DNA from: Muricea muricata
Taxonomy: Eukaryota; Cnidaria; Anthozoa; Malacalcyonacea; Plexauridae
Direction of reading: 5' to 3'
Assembly (NCBI GenBank): GCA_963855995.1
Contig: OY979720.1
Location: 4,466,501-4,530,500 of the forward strand
DNA length: 64,000 nt
Shown: piece after piece, positions 1 to 11,821 of the stretch
How positions within the stretch are numbered: position 1 is the first letter of the stretch
Layout: each line of letters opens with the position of its first letter
Notes under the pieces: generated by a model
Seen by the model: only the letters and a program-made list of their open reading frames with translations
Database searches by the model: none
What the model was told of the DNA's origin: nothing
Program-made: the position numbers and the translations under genes

Positions 1-123
1 CCTGTCTTAGTTTAGTTTGTTTTCCTTGTTTGCGTGTCGTCTCTTGTCTCTTTTTAGTTACTTGAGTCCTTTGTTGAATTGATCAGTATATCCACGTTAC
101 CATGTTGACCCTTTCCCCTTTAG

Positions 124-3100
124 ATAAACAAATCGAGGAGTTGAAACTAACCCAACAACGAGAGTTAGATTTATCAAAGAAAGAAGCCGAAATGGCGGCA
201 GAAATGAAGTTTGGCGATGGTTTGACCGAAGCAAGGAAAGCATATGCTGCTTTGAAGCACTTGTTGGATTCACAAGTAATGAACTTGTATACGTTTTCTT
301 AATATTATATCAGGTTGTTACCAAAACCACTGCTCACACGTTGTTTTTATCATATGGTTTTTATTGCAGGCGAATGCTCACGCAGAAAGTATGGCGAAAC
401 TTCAAGCAGAACTCGCTCGTGAAAGGGACGCCAAACTTGCACTTGAAGAAGAGTTGCAAAACAAGCGTCATTCCTCTAAGGACAATCATTCGAGCACAAA
501 AGCGCTTCTCTTAACCGAAGTTTTATCTATGCAATTATTTTACGCACTCGAGTGCACAGCCTGTCGCACAGCTGAATGTATCGAACGGGCGTCGCAGGAA
601 CTGGCGAAAGAAGATGTCGTTGAAACCCAAGAAGATATACTTGAAAATATCGATAATCTAATAGGAGTTTTAGGAACTTACCTAAACCTAACAGAAAGAG
701 AGTTTTGCGATGTGAACGATGAAGAGTATTACAGTGAAGAGGAGATAAAGCTCAAAAATGATGAATGCGAAGGGAGGGTTGGTGATTTAGAAACACTCGT
801 GGTTAGGATTCGTCGAAGACTGAAAGTTCTTAAAGATAAAGTTGATGGCAGAACTTTGAGATTTCTCAACAATGTCATTAATGGGAAAGGTATGTAGAAA
901 TGTTTACTAGGTTGATTATATAAACTGCTCAGTTTACTGTTAAGGGTTGTCTTCAAATCATAGTACTTAGTTATTACTCAATTCATCTTTTTCTGTTTAG
1001 ATCATAACTCGATGGAAAGCATGACTGATGTATATCAGGTGTTACAGAAATTTCTTAGAGCCCGAAGCAATTCAGCAGGTTAGTGACCAGCTGCCATCAG
1101 TTGAGAAATCTTTTAAAAATTTGAAAATCTGTGGGTTTTTATCAATTCGGACTAAGCCCAACTTGATTTTGCGGTTAGAAAGTCTGCAAGCGACTAAATG
1201 TGGCTATGCGTAAATTTTAGACCCAGAGATTTTGGAGAATTCCCAGGATGCAGAGCGGTGCTTGACCTACGTTTTACTAGACAAAGCATTATTATGCTGT
1301 CTATTAGTTTTGGAACGAAATACATCGGATAAAAAGCTCGTTGAACTTGGAAATGTATACGAAACAACGACACAGGAGCTGGAAATAATTCGACGTGAAA
1401 ATAAATCTTTAAAGAACGACAATGAAAGATTGATTGATCAGCTTGAGAAAAGACGCAACGATACGACTTCTCCAGTAATGAAACCTTCAAAAGTTCCTGA
1501 AGAGAATCGGAAACCAGTCGAAGCCTTGATGATCCACAATTCTAAACTCCAGCTCGAAGTTGATACTCTTCGAAGACGGCTGGGATCACGGCAGGGCGAC
1601 CGCGCGGGAACTGGGAAGGATTTAGAAATGGCGTACTTACGTGAACGAGTTAGCAAGTTGACAAAAGAGAACGAGAAATTGGAATTTATGATGAACGCGA
1701 TAGGGGAGAGATTTAGCAGTCGGGACGATTTGAGAAAGAGACTGACGAGAGAAGTTCAGACGCAGGTTTGTTATGTGTATAAGTCCTTTCAACATGTTAA
1801 TCCAACGTTTTCTAAAGTTCTTGCATATAAAGTGTTTGGCTTGTCTAAAGAGTATATTTAGTAATTAGCAATTCCGAGGTTGATAAAAACTAAGCAAGTG
1901 AAATGAGGAAATAATTATACCGCTAGGATAATTCCTCCAACTAAAATTAAATCTCGCCTATTTTAGGCAACTTTACCCGAAGAAGAAACTCTAACTTCAC
2001 TGAAAGAAAATAACAATGTTCCAACCTCACCGCGCGATTCAAAAACTGGCAAGCTCACTTCCACTTACGACAGCGAGACGATAATGACGTCATCTACGCT
2101 AAAGAATCCAAAGCCTGCCCAGAAAAAACCTGAAGTAGAGAAAGTGATGTTTTTCACCAGTTCCAGTCCGTCCGAGCCCAAAGGCGAAGGAAAAACAGCC
2201 GTGAGCACCGTCGAACGGGAAGAAATTCGAGAACGATTGCTGAGAAGTAAGATGGAATCGGACAAAGCATTGAAACATCTTATTGAGATAAAGGTAGATG
2301 TAAGTGTATTATAATGTATCTATTCCCTCTGTTATTGCAATGGATGTGATATGTTTGCATAACGTAACACTTTCTATAGTAAAGTTGAACAATTTGGTAT
2401 TCAATGCAACCTCTTGTCAGAGCTACTCAATCTTCGAACCCACCCTCTCGCTGTCAGTGCCCCCAAGAAAAGAAAATACTTGTACAGTCAACGTAGTCCT
2501 CTACTCATGTATGGGGCTTATGTGGTGAATGATGTGTGTACGAATGTACAGAAGTTACAAACAGTGCTCAGCAGAGTACTCAAAATTTTTACTTAAGTCA
2601 AAGTGAAAATTTTACTGACGTAAAAGTAAAAATATTGCCTCAAAATTTTACTTAAGTAAAAGTAAAAGTATTGCCAAAAACTACCAAACTTCTACAAAAA
2701 AAATTACCAAAACTTCTGTTTTCAGGAAACGTTGGGGTTCCTCGATAAAGATCCGGACAAATCTAAGCTGAAGTTAAATAGACTCGTGGACAGCGCTATT
2801 GACAGCGCAGAGCATGTAAATATGAGCACAGGACTGGTGCTAAGCAGCTCGATGGATGATATTGAAGCGCTGGAGCGGGATATCAATGCAATGAAGGTAA
2901 ACAACGAGGCGCTTGGCCGCCAATGTTTATCACTTGTGAAGGATCGTACTACCCTCGAGTCACTTCTAGCAGACTTGCGAGGTAACATTGCTGGTTTACA
3001 AGAGAAAGTGACGCAGAAGAATTCTCCAACCAGTCCGCATTTTCCTAAAGTAAATAAGAAACAAACTGGAACACAGCAGGAGGATGAAATGGAAGTAACA

Positions 3101-5260
3101 ACCGAGGTTTATCGTAGACAAACGACGACAGATGGAGTGCCGTCAGTTCATGTTCAGTCTTGGGAGACCGAATCTGTAAAGAAAGTAAACTTAGGCGCGG
3201 AAACACGAGAGGTTGACTCGAAGGATTGTCAAACTGATGTTAGTTTTGTTTCGGATAGTTCCAACGAATCTGGAGAGAGCGATGAGCATGATGAAGTAGG
3301 CGAAGACATCAAGACACATCTAGTTGTTAAAAAGTTGACCAGAAAGTATTCATTAGTCAAGCAACTTGTAAAACATCTGGAAGGAGAAATTAGAAATTTT
3401 AAGATACGAACAACCGCACTGGAGACAGAACTGAAGGAAAGACAACATTTAAAAGATCAGAATATGTTGTTGGAGGAAGAAGTCAAGGAATTACAAGGTT
3501 TAAAGATTTACTTAGAGTCCCAGCTTGAGGAAGGAGGAGACACCGCCGTGAAACCGAACAACGTTGAGCCCATTGAAGAAGAAAGTAATCTCAAGAAGTG
3601 GAAAAACTATGAAAATGATTCGTTCACAAACCTCTCTTCTAGTTCGCTTTTGTCAACCAGTACATTTAATCTCGCTTCAACTCCCAGCTATACACCAAGT
3701 TATCACGGTATGTCTCGATCCATGATGGACCTCAGTGAGCCACAGCTGTATACGAGTTTCAGTTCATTGAAGTCTTCAAAGGGGAGTTTGGGTTCCCTTA
3801 AAATGCTGAAACTCGAGATGGAAGGAAAACCTAGTCGAATACGGGATAAGTTGAAAAATGCTTCCCTGCTTTTGCAACACACTGGTTCTTTGGAGTCGCA
3901 GCTTAAAGCGTCCAGACAAAAATGTTTCCGACTTGAAGGTGAAGTTTGTAAGCTTGTAAAGGAGAAGAAAGAGATTTCGGACGAGCTAGATAGAGTCAGA
4001 GTGAGGTTAAGAGTTGAAGAATGCACTCATGATGTTGAAGTTGTCGACAAGGAGAAATTAGCTGATGATGCAACACAGTTTGGTTCAAAACCAAAACGCC
4101 GCTCCTTCAGGTTCAGTCGTGGTAAAGAGGAAAAAGACAGGTTGAAGAACGAATTATCTTTAGCTAAAGAACAACTTGCAAAGTTGAAGTCTCAATTAGA
4201 CATGGCGAATACATCAGTTCAGGTTTCTTCAAGCGACAGACGTGGAGGTTACTCAGAGTTGAGTGAAGGTGAAAAAAGACGGGAAAAGGAACTGGCCTTA
4301 ACACGTGAACGCTGCCTGATCTTAGCCGAGGAGCTGGGCGCTAGTAACAAGGAAAAGATCAAGCTTGGCGATGATCTCCAAGAAGCACTGGACAATATCG
4401 ACGTGCTTGCAAATGAAGTTAAAATACTGGGCCAGGTGGAAGAGGACAGGTCGCGTTTAGAGAGGCGGGTAGAGGAATTGGAAAAGGGTTTGAGAGAAAG
4501 GCGAGATGAAGATTACGCGAACAGCGAGAATTTAAGTGAACTTAGATCTGATGTCGCTTCTCTTCTTGAGGAAAAGGCCGACCTTGAATATTCTATTTCG
4601 GAACTGAAGTGGGAGAAAGAACGTTTAGATGAGATGGAGGATGTTGTCAAACGACTTGTTCAAGTCGAGAAAGAAAAGAATCAGACAGAGGAAGAGCAGA
4701 GGGATAATGAACTCTCTCAGGAACGAGTGGAATTAATCAGACTGCGTAAGGATAACGATGCCCTAAGGGAACAACTGGCAAGCTTGAATGACGTTTTGCT
4801 GGAGCGGGAAGTACATTCAGAGAAGGGGAGCAAAAACACATCTCTCACTCAGGTAATAACAATTTCAATGAGAGTCGTTCTGCCTTCTCGGAACTTGGCT
4901 GCAGTAAAACTGATCTTCCTCTGATTCTACTGTGTTTACTTCTCTACCTTTACAGGTTTTAAGCCCAGTCAAAGATAGTAGACGGCGGAGGAGTGATAAA
5001 CAGGGGCATGGTAGAAGTGATATAGGGACTAGAGGGGTACCGAGTGCAACTGGATGGTCGGAGCCGACAAAGAGTCGTGGCTCAAGGTCAGCGTCGAGTG
5101 ATCGCGAGGATACTCTTAAGGAGCAGAAAAGCGGCTCGGAGAAAAAGGTAGGATTATCCTCTTAAGTTGACGTTTGTGTCTCTTCCTTGTGTGCTTATAT
5201 TGATTCAATTTCTCGTTTCAGTCACGAACTAAAGTTCTGGAAAGTCTACTGAAACATTAA
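124..5260 (+). CDS. long coiled-coil protein, 3' part (partial gene, 8 exons visible)
   Basis: The gene enters from the left edge. Exons read by eye with phases that agree: 124-275, 370-889, 1001-1078, 1221-1765, 1967-2293, 2726-4852, 4956-5147 and 5222-5260 (stop), giving about 1,325 visible residues. The protein is rich in E, K, L, R and Q. It has long heptad stretches in exons 1-2, in 1221-1765 and especially in 2726-4852, broken by Ser/Thr-rich linkers (3620-3800) and a basic patch, KPKRRSFRFSRGKEEK, near 4088-4135. The last 64-residue exon is a basic Ser/Arg-rich tail ending SRTKVLESLLKH. There is no motor, kinase or membrane domain in the visible part. It is probably a cytoskeletal or centrosomal scaffold, but I do not recognise the family. 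A hydrophobic stretch near 1260-1315 could hide a small intron, although a single exon keeps frame. An ATTAAA polyadenylation variant lies at 5302-5307. Confidence 0.8.
2571..2705. mobile_element. hAT-like non-autonomous element fragment
   Basis: This lies inside the intron 2294-2725. It begins with CAGTGCTCAGCAGAGTACTC and carries repeated ACTTAAGTAAAAGTA-type units, a pattern I associate with the ends of non-autonomous hAT elements. No target duplication or opposite end is clear, so it is a fragment at best. Confidence 0.4.
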
Positions 5261-5301
5261 AGAAAAGTTGGCCGAGTCTCGTACGCGTGCTGGCTGGAAA
5301 T

Positions 5302-5307
5302 ATTAAA
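5302..5307 (+). terminator. polyadenylation signal variant ATTAAA of the coiled-coil gene
   Basis: ATTAAA lies 42 bp after the stop codon at 5258-5260. It is the commonest variant of AATAAA and is the first candidate after the stop. Confidence 0.45.
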
Positions 5308-6374
5308 TTAGTGTTTGCGTTCATTTTATTCAACAATTTTTCAAGGGTGTAGGCACACGACGAAATGGTACTGCTTTCGCGTGAATAAGTGGGGGGGGGG
5401 GGGGGCACTCGTTTTAGTGGAAAACAGTAGGGAGTTTACAAAATAGGAGACTGTAGTTTAGGTGCAGATTTAAAGTACTATAATCATGTCTTGCTGGCTG
5501 AGCATCTCGTAAGCTTAGTACAGATAATTTGAAATATGTTTTGTAGTTGAGTCATTTATCTTGATCGATTTATTAGCTGTTAAAAGACGAGCATGACGTT
5601 AATCAGTTTTCTTTTGTGTCATTAATTGTAACAATATCCCCCTTTAAACGTCATGTCCGGTAACTTTAACAGCTATTAAATTCATCAAGATATAATTTCC
5701 TAAACACTAAACTGTCGAGTTATAATATGCATGCAGCCCCCCAAACAATGATATCAATACTTTAAGAAATGCCCAAATTAGTTATGTATAACTCGTGTCG
5801 TTTCTGGTAGTTAACTGCAGTGCAATGAAACTAACAAATAAAATAGGTATAACCCATATAGATTGTCTCATTAAACATTCATAGAACATGTTGTATTACA
5901 TAACTGACAGATGAAAATATATGCTATAGACTATAGAACAATCAAGAAATATAAAGATCTAAAGTAAAAAAATTATGGTAACTGCTGTATGTTTGTAGGT
6001 CGAAAAGTGAATTATTTTGCGTTTTCAATTTTCCACGTAATACTGGCTGTCTGCTGTCTGGATGAACATTTTAATTACCTATCGAAATGTGTGAGTTACG
6101 TGTCAGCAAGATTGCGTATACTGCAAGTCTGAGGGTGGAATACTAAGTCAAGACTTAAGAAGCTGTATTCATAGCGATACCACTTGCTTTCGAATGTTGA
6201 AAAATTACAGGAAATTTAAAACATAGTTAAACATGCTAGAAACGTATAAAAATACCTCCCTCCCTAATCGGCTAAAGGCTTTCTGTTGAACTTTATCCTG
6301 TACAAACGCTTTGTAGCATAATCCTTCTATTTTTGCAGTCAAAGAATTCACACATCTGTTATAAAATTCACATA
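5308..6374. other. convergent intergenic region
   Basis: Non-coding sequence between the convergent coiled-coil gene and MRPL35. It contains a run of G near 5392-5405 and otherwise AT-rich unique DNA. I see no gene or clear repeat in it. Confidence 0.6.
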
Positions 6375-6380
6375 TTTATT
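6375..6380 (-). terminator. polyadenylation signal of MRPL35
   Basis: TTTATT on the plus strand reads AATAAA on the minus strand, 36 bp past the MRPL35 stop. Confidence 0.6.
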
Positions 6381-6415
6381 CATTAAAGATGGTTACATAA
6401 CAACATTGAGATCAT

Positions 6416-7197
6416 CTACCAGCCGTTTAACATCTTATTCAAAGTCTTGAGTTGTGTTTTCGATGCGTACGTTGGTTTTCGCAAAAACCGCTTTCTTCTT
6501 CCGCTCTTTTTTGTTTGATTGTGATGGTATCCACAACGCCATCTTTTCAATTTCCCTTTACCAGTTCGAATGAACCTCTTGGCAACTGCTTTGCACGTTT
6601 TGCGCTTTCCTTTTTTACTAACCAACGTAACTCCCCTTCGAAAATACAAATTCCCGCAAGACACAAACAACAGCGGTTTGCTAACATTTGCTGATGAAGT
6701 TCTGGCTGTCAAAAGCATTGCTCGTGTGTGGCTCGCAGTTTTTTGTGTTTGGCCACAAAGGAGACCGTAGTGCTTGATCCAGGGTTGTCTACTATATGTG
6801 TTTAGCAGTTTCGCCTGTTTGGTACATTGTAATGACATTCTTGACCATGGACTGACAGCTATATTCAATACAATTTACATTGAAATAACGTATGATCGCA
6901 GTGCCCATAAATGCGTGCTAACAAGTATTCAAAAATTGTTAACGCTGATTCACATCTGCTGATTACTAATTTACTGATAGTCTGATACCAATACTGAACT
7001 GATACCGACACAAAATTAATACCAATATTTGTATCACATATTTAGAGTTATTATTCCTATACGGTCAAAACATTTTACATATAAAGATGTATTTTTAAAC
7101 TCTTACTATTTCCACTGAGTAATCCCTTCTTTAGTGGTAAAAACGAGGCAGAAAATCTTGAATTTAGAAGGCGAAAAGCACTCAATGTCGCCGCCAT
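6416..7197 (-). CDS. MRPL35: mitochondrial large ribosomal subunit protein bL35m
   Basis: Two exons on the minus strand: 7197-7107 and 6858-6416, joined in phase 1, giving 177 residues (the human protein is 188). Exon 1 starts MAATLSAFRLLNSRF and is rich in Ser, Arg and Leu with no acidic residues, as in a mitochondrial presequence. Exon 2 holds the bL35 fold, with KKGKRKTCKAVAKRF, then GKGKLKRW and KKSGRRKRFLRKP, which are family hallmarks of the 23S/16S rRNA-binding core. A start inside exon 2 (6868, MNIAVSPWS) is open but lacks the presequence; the GT donor at 7106 and AG acceptor at 6859 favour the spliced form. An in-frame ATG at 7257 would add 20 residues; the ATG at 7197 has the better context (AAGATGG). 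The gene is head to head with HIGD2A. Confidence 0.9.
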
Positions 7198-7202
7198 CTT
7201 GG
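7190..7202 (-). promoter_or_regulatory. YY1-type element over the MRPL35 start codon
   Basis: The plus strand reads GCCGCCATCTTGG, so the minus strand reads CCAAGATGGCGGC, the classical YY1 consensus AAnATGGCGGC. The ATG inside the motif is the MRPL35 start codon. Overlap of a YY1 site with the start region is common in ribosomal and mitochondrial protein genes. Confidence 0.6.
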
Positions 7203-7349
7203 ATTCGGGTGACGAAACCACAGACCCTGAACTGCGCGGGCGCAGTTTTTGGCCCAAAGTAAAAACATATTTTAAAAATATTAGAGTGTTCGTTCTTTCG
7301 GTATAATCTTATGAAATACTGCTCAATAATCTTGTTATAAAGCAAAAAT
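7198..7349. promoter_or_regulatory. head-to-head promoter of MRPL35 and HIGD2A
   Basis: About 150 bp separate the two start codons. It holds a GC-rich palindrome, AACTGCGCGGGCGCAGTT (7230-7247), in otherwise AT-rich DNA. No TATA box placed for either gene is evident. Confidence 0.5.
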
Positions 7350-8123
7350 ATGAAACCAGAAAAAGAAGCTGATGATTTCTGGTTCAGTTATAGGCCAGAA
7401 TCATCGAAGGAAAAAATGTGGCGCAAATGCAAGGAAAACCCTTTTGTTCCATTTGGTGGGTACTGGATATGTTTGTATAAATAAAGCTGCAAATGCGTTG
7501 ATTTGCCACTTTTTTATTCGATGTGTCTCAAATCAGCTAATCTGGCAGTCCAAATAAAGTATACAACTATAAAAGTGACATAATTTGCAGCCTCTCTACG
7601 AGAAGAGTTGGCTGGCTGGGTATCAGGATGGGATATGGGTAGAGTTACTGAAGTGTAGTGCAGAAGGCCACAGATTTATCACTAAGTACCCCCCCCCCTT
7701 GTAAATATACCATTTGTGTAAATTTAAAGGGGGGAGGGATGAATGCTCCTGTTTTGGTCAGTTGCTGAGTGATTAATCATGACTGACAAATATATATGAA
7801 CTGTTTCTAGAAGACATCATAATTTTCTTTGAAAAATCTTAGGTAGTTCTTATCAATGATGTCATTTAGTGCATCTTACATCCTATATATAGTAATAAAT
7901 TATCTAATTTTTGATGAATATCATAGGTCTTGCTGGTACAGTTGCAGCCTTAACATATGGCTTGATTTCATTCCAACGAGGAAACTCTCGTACTCAGCAA
8001 CACATGATGCGGTTACGAGTTGTCGCGCAAGGCTTCACTGTCGTCTCAGTAGTGTTGGGTGTTGCCATCATGCAATGGAGAAAACCTGTCAAGGAGATAA
8101 CCAAAGAATCAAGCAAGCCTTAA
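7350..8123 (+). CDS. HIGD2A: HIG1 domain protein, HIGD2A type
   Basis: Two exons, 7350-7455 and 7927-8123, joined in phase 1, give 100 residues. Exon 1 encodes an N-terminal arm ending KENPFVPF; exon 2 continues with GLAGTVAALTYGLISFQRGN, and then QHMMRLRVVAQGFTVVSVVL. This is the HIG_1_N pattern of two membrane segments joined by a short loop with the QMMR-like RxRVxAQG motif. HIGD2A acts in the inner mitochondrial membrane in assembly of complex IV and of respiratory supercomplexes. The PFVP(I/F)G junction and the RGN loop fit HIGD2A better than HIGD1A. It shares its promoter with MRPL35. AATAAA lies at 8207-8212. Confidence 0.9.
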
Positions 8124-8206
8124 GTCACTTATTCAGACAAGAAATATATTTATTATTTTGAGATTTTAACTGTATGTGTCTTGTGATGTTGATCATATTA
8201 AATATT

Positions 8207-8212
8207 AATAAA
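8207..8212 (+). terminator. polyadenylation signal of HIGD2A
   Basis: AATAAA, 84 bp past the HIGD2A stop codon. Confidence 0.6.
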
Positions 8213-8610
8213 ATTCTTACAGCACTAACGTTTGGCCTGTGTTGGCCAAGTCTGTGTAGGAGGATCCAGGGTTGAAGCTAGAGATTTAATTGGTGGTGAG
8301 GGAGGGGGTATTCATATATTTGTGGTCTTGCCCTGGTAATTTTTTTGTAGTGAACCTTATTTCAAAACAAATTAAGTTGGCAGAACTCAAAATCTATGAA
8401 TTTTTACTCCCTTCCCTACCATCCAATTACTAGCTTTGCCTATTGTAGGATCTGTCCACGACAGTCTGTCCATGGTCTGTCACCAAGAGGCAGTCAATCT
8501 CATTGTCAGCTAAAGAAAGAGATAGTAAGAGGGAGCTTGTGAACGTTTTTAATCATGCAATACTTTCTAAGTATTCATTTTTAGCAGATTAGTGAATATG
8601 AGAATTGAAG

Positions 8611-8673
8611 GTTAGTTAATTTGCACGTTATGTTAGTTAATTTGCACGTTATGTTAGTTAATTTGCACGTTAT
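8611..8673. repeat. tandem repeat, 21-bp unit, 3 copies
   Basis: Three exact copies of a 21-bp unit containing GTTAGTTAATTTGCACGTTA. The copies show no differences, so the array is recent. Confidence 0.9.
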
Positions 8674-10679
8674 TACTAAATTATCTATCATTGTACTAGT
8701 TATGGTCATGATGCAATATATGTCATAATTTATGTACCAAAACCATCCACAAAAAGAATTGATGGAAAATGCTTGTTGATTGTACTAGATGACAAGATAG
8801 TTTGCAGGCTCTGTGTATTTTTAGACGAAATTGGACAGGAGTGTGTTTTTTGTTGCATGCCATGTGCTCTGTAATGAAGTATGTTAATAATCTTGTAGGC
8901 GTGTCGTAGGACTGTCGTAATCTCGTGGATGTACATGTGCTGTTTGTTCATGTTCCATGTCACGTGTAAGAAATAAATCTTCCAATGTAGTTTTCACGGT
9001 TGTTGAGTAACTGAAATGTTTGCTTTTTGCCAGAAGGCCATTCATGTTGCATACTGTAACATTCAATCCAAACGATACTCTTGTGCTGTTTGTGTCGACG
9101 CCATATAGCGCAATTCAACAACACTGTCTGCTTTTAACCTCTAAATATGAATATAATAGACTTTGAAATAAAAGGTAATTTCTGTCCAGGGGCGACTATA
9201 CCGAAAGAAAAAATGCAAAATTGAGTAATAAGTGCACCCTATAAACCAGGACCAGATGACAATTAAGCGGTGATGCTTCGACTTTATTTCAAAGTCATTG
9301 TCAAACGAAAATAATCTATTTAGAAGTTTGCAATCATAGTATAAACAGCCCTAAATAAAATCGCATGCTAGTTTTTCCAGACAGTGTGTTCATATTTATC
9401 TGCTCGAGAAATTTCTGAAAATCTAAAAAAAGCTTCTTACAAAACATTTTCTCACAAAACTGACCTTTCAATCGTCAGTTATCGTCCGTGAATCTGTTAG
9501 GTGTGTCGTATCATCATTTTATATCCTCCCAGAAGGTATTTTGGCGTGTCCAAGGTTAACGTGAAGTAGTAATTTAAAGGCCCTCGAACGTCATCGAGTT
9601 TTCAAGAAGGAGTAACGGGCAGTAATTTGTCGTGAGTACTCGAATCTTATCGATTTGTACGTGAGAAGCAGATAAAAAGACTCCGTCGGCACGTTTGATT
9701 AACCCAGATGTAGAATATCTGTCAATGATAATTGACACAAAAATTATGAGAAATTTCCTTTAATTATGCGACAACTAGAGAGCAGTTTCTTCAAGAGTTT
9801 TCATCACTAGAAGCGACTATCCCATCAGATTTTGAATGTATCGCACAGTTGTTACCTGCCTGTTGTATCCTATTGTTTAATTTTGACTCTTCAAGTAAAA
9901 CGCGAAAGCATTTCCCACGTGACGTTAATTTGAGCATGTGATTGGTTATTTAAAGTTTCATAGTCTTGATCTCGTCACTGCTAGTGGAGGTTCTGTCATG
10001 CAAAAGATTTCACCAGAGCAATACTGCACTGCTTTTCACTGGTAACGTCTTGGGTTCGATTCTCCCTTCTCGCTAAGGTCTCGTTTCATAGACGTACGAG
10101 CGAAGAAATTCACTGGAGGTAGGAGAAACAAGGAGAGTCTTGTGTTACAATTGTTATATCAAATAAAAGACTAGACTATCGTGTTTCAGAGGGCATTATG
10201 AACACATTATGTGCTCGAGAAAATAAATACTTACAACCACACCCCGTGGCAAAACTGAAAATTCAAAAAAGCAATGTTAACTTAAGTCCACAGTACACGA
10301 TCAAGAGCTCTGAGCTGAGAACCAGCCTCGTATCAGTGTTTGCCAAGCCGGTAACTAACGTGTGCGCATATGATTTGTCGTTGACGTTAGGAATTCATCT
10401 CGTGAGTCTTTGAGGAAAAAATGTCGATCGTGTTTGTTCACTATTTTTCGCCCCGTGGCGTGAGGCAAAAATCTTAAGGTCTGTGTGAGTTATTAGTAAA
10501 ATGCTTAGCTATAACAAAAAAGCCAATGTAAACACGCATAGTTTTAGTCTAATTAAGTCGTTCGATATGTTTTCTCATTGGTAAAATTACTGAGAAAAAA
10601 GCATGAAAGCGATGCAATGTAGATTGGTACTTGCTACCATTTTGAATTTGCTGTTTGATTTAAGAGGCTGTGATGCTTA

Positions 10680-11095
10680 TTTCGATTCCGTAGACGGTCG
10701 AACACCTCCTAGATGGTCGAGCACTTCATTGATCTCGTTCCCAGACTGCTCTGGCTCATTTAGACGAAGTTTTACTATAAATACAAACTGTTTCGACGGT
10801 TTCCAGGAAACTCGTTGTTTGCTCAGTCGTCTTGGCGTTTGATTTGTAATAGATTGGGCAGGGGTTCTAATCCCATCCGAGGTTTTTTTTATTTTTAAAG
10901 TTCGTCAAACTTTTTTTTGTATTTTTTTATACGATTTTTGTAAGGGTTAGGTTTAGGGTTTGGATCAGGGATTGGATTATTTAAAATTTTAAAAAGAAAA
11001 ATCTATTGGTTTTATTAGACACATAGGCTTGGGAACGAGATCAATGAGGTGCTCGGCCATCTCGGAGGAGTCCGACCGTCTACGGAATCGAAATT
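10680..11095. mobile_element. foldback element with ~62-bp inverted arms and a tRNA-like core
   Basis: The left arm, 10680-10742 (TTCGATTCCGTAGACGGTCG...), returns inverted at 11030-11095 (...CGACCGTCTACGGAATCGAA) with a few differences. Between them lies a stretch that looks like a pol III promoter: an A-box-like TGCTCAGTCGTC near 10819, a B-box-like GGTTCTAATCC at 10863-10873, then a T run from 10882. A telomere-like GGTTAGGTTTAGGGTTTGG lies near 10945. It could be a MITE that captured a SINE, or a SINE-like foldback. Confidence 0.55.
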
Positions 11096-11821
11096 TGCGG
11101 CTGCGATACCAGCCTCGCTGAGTTTCCAGCTCAGCTAACGGCTCTCATGTGTGGCAGGCTTCAATGCTCTGCTAAGTCGAGAAATAAAAACTGCTGGACG
11201 TTGCTGAACTGAACTGATCACGGCATGCTGCAGAATCCTCGGTGCAAGAGGTTGTTTGTTTGTTTAGACGTAAAGCATACCGCACACGAGGACTGAGCAA
11301 AAGTTACTCGTGTCTGTAGCTCAGCTGTTAGGCCATTAGGGACCTTAAGATGCAAGGACGGCAACGCGACGACGACGGCTAGCAATACAATGAACTTAAA
11401 ATTATTCAACCAAAGATATCAATAATGAGAGATAAAGATGTCGTCTTTGCTCAAGCTACAACGCTAGAACACGCAGTTTTAAGCCGTGTCTACAACGTCG
11501 GCATTCCAAACCGCAAGAATGTTAGAGTATGAGCAAAACTACACTGGAACTTTTCTTAACAGTAAAACATCAATTTTATTATCTTAAACGCTATTTTGTA
11601 AAATCGATAACAAACGATATGCTTTTAAAATTGTACAACAATTTATTTGAGTCAGTTTGCATTTGTCGTCGTCGTCGTGTTCCCGTCCTACGTCTCAAGG
11701 TCTCTATTGTGTGCGAGTGGTTTGTGCTGAGTTTTATTACATCAAATTAAACATGTTTGATACGAGAGGAAAGGTTTGACGAAGCATAAAACTCACCCGC
11801 ACACAGTGAGCTAGCAGCTGA

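Noticed and set aside
10010-10080. tRNA-like B-box (GGGTTCGATTCTCCC)
   Set aside because: The B-box match is good, but no A-box at the right distance and no acceptor or anticodon stems could be paired, so it is not called as a tRNA gene.
10940-10965. Telomere-like GGTTAGGTTTAGGGTTTGG
   Set aside because: Only two to three imperfect units inside a foldback element; not an interstitial telomere array.
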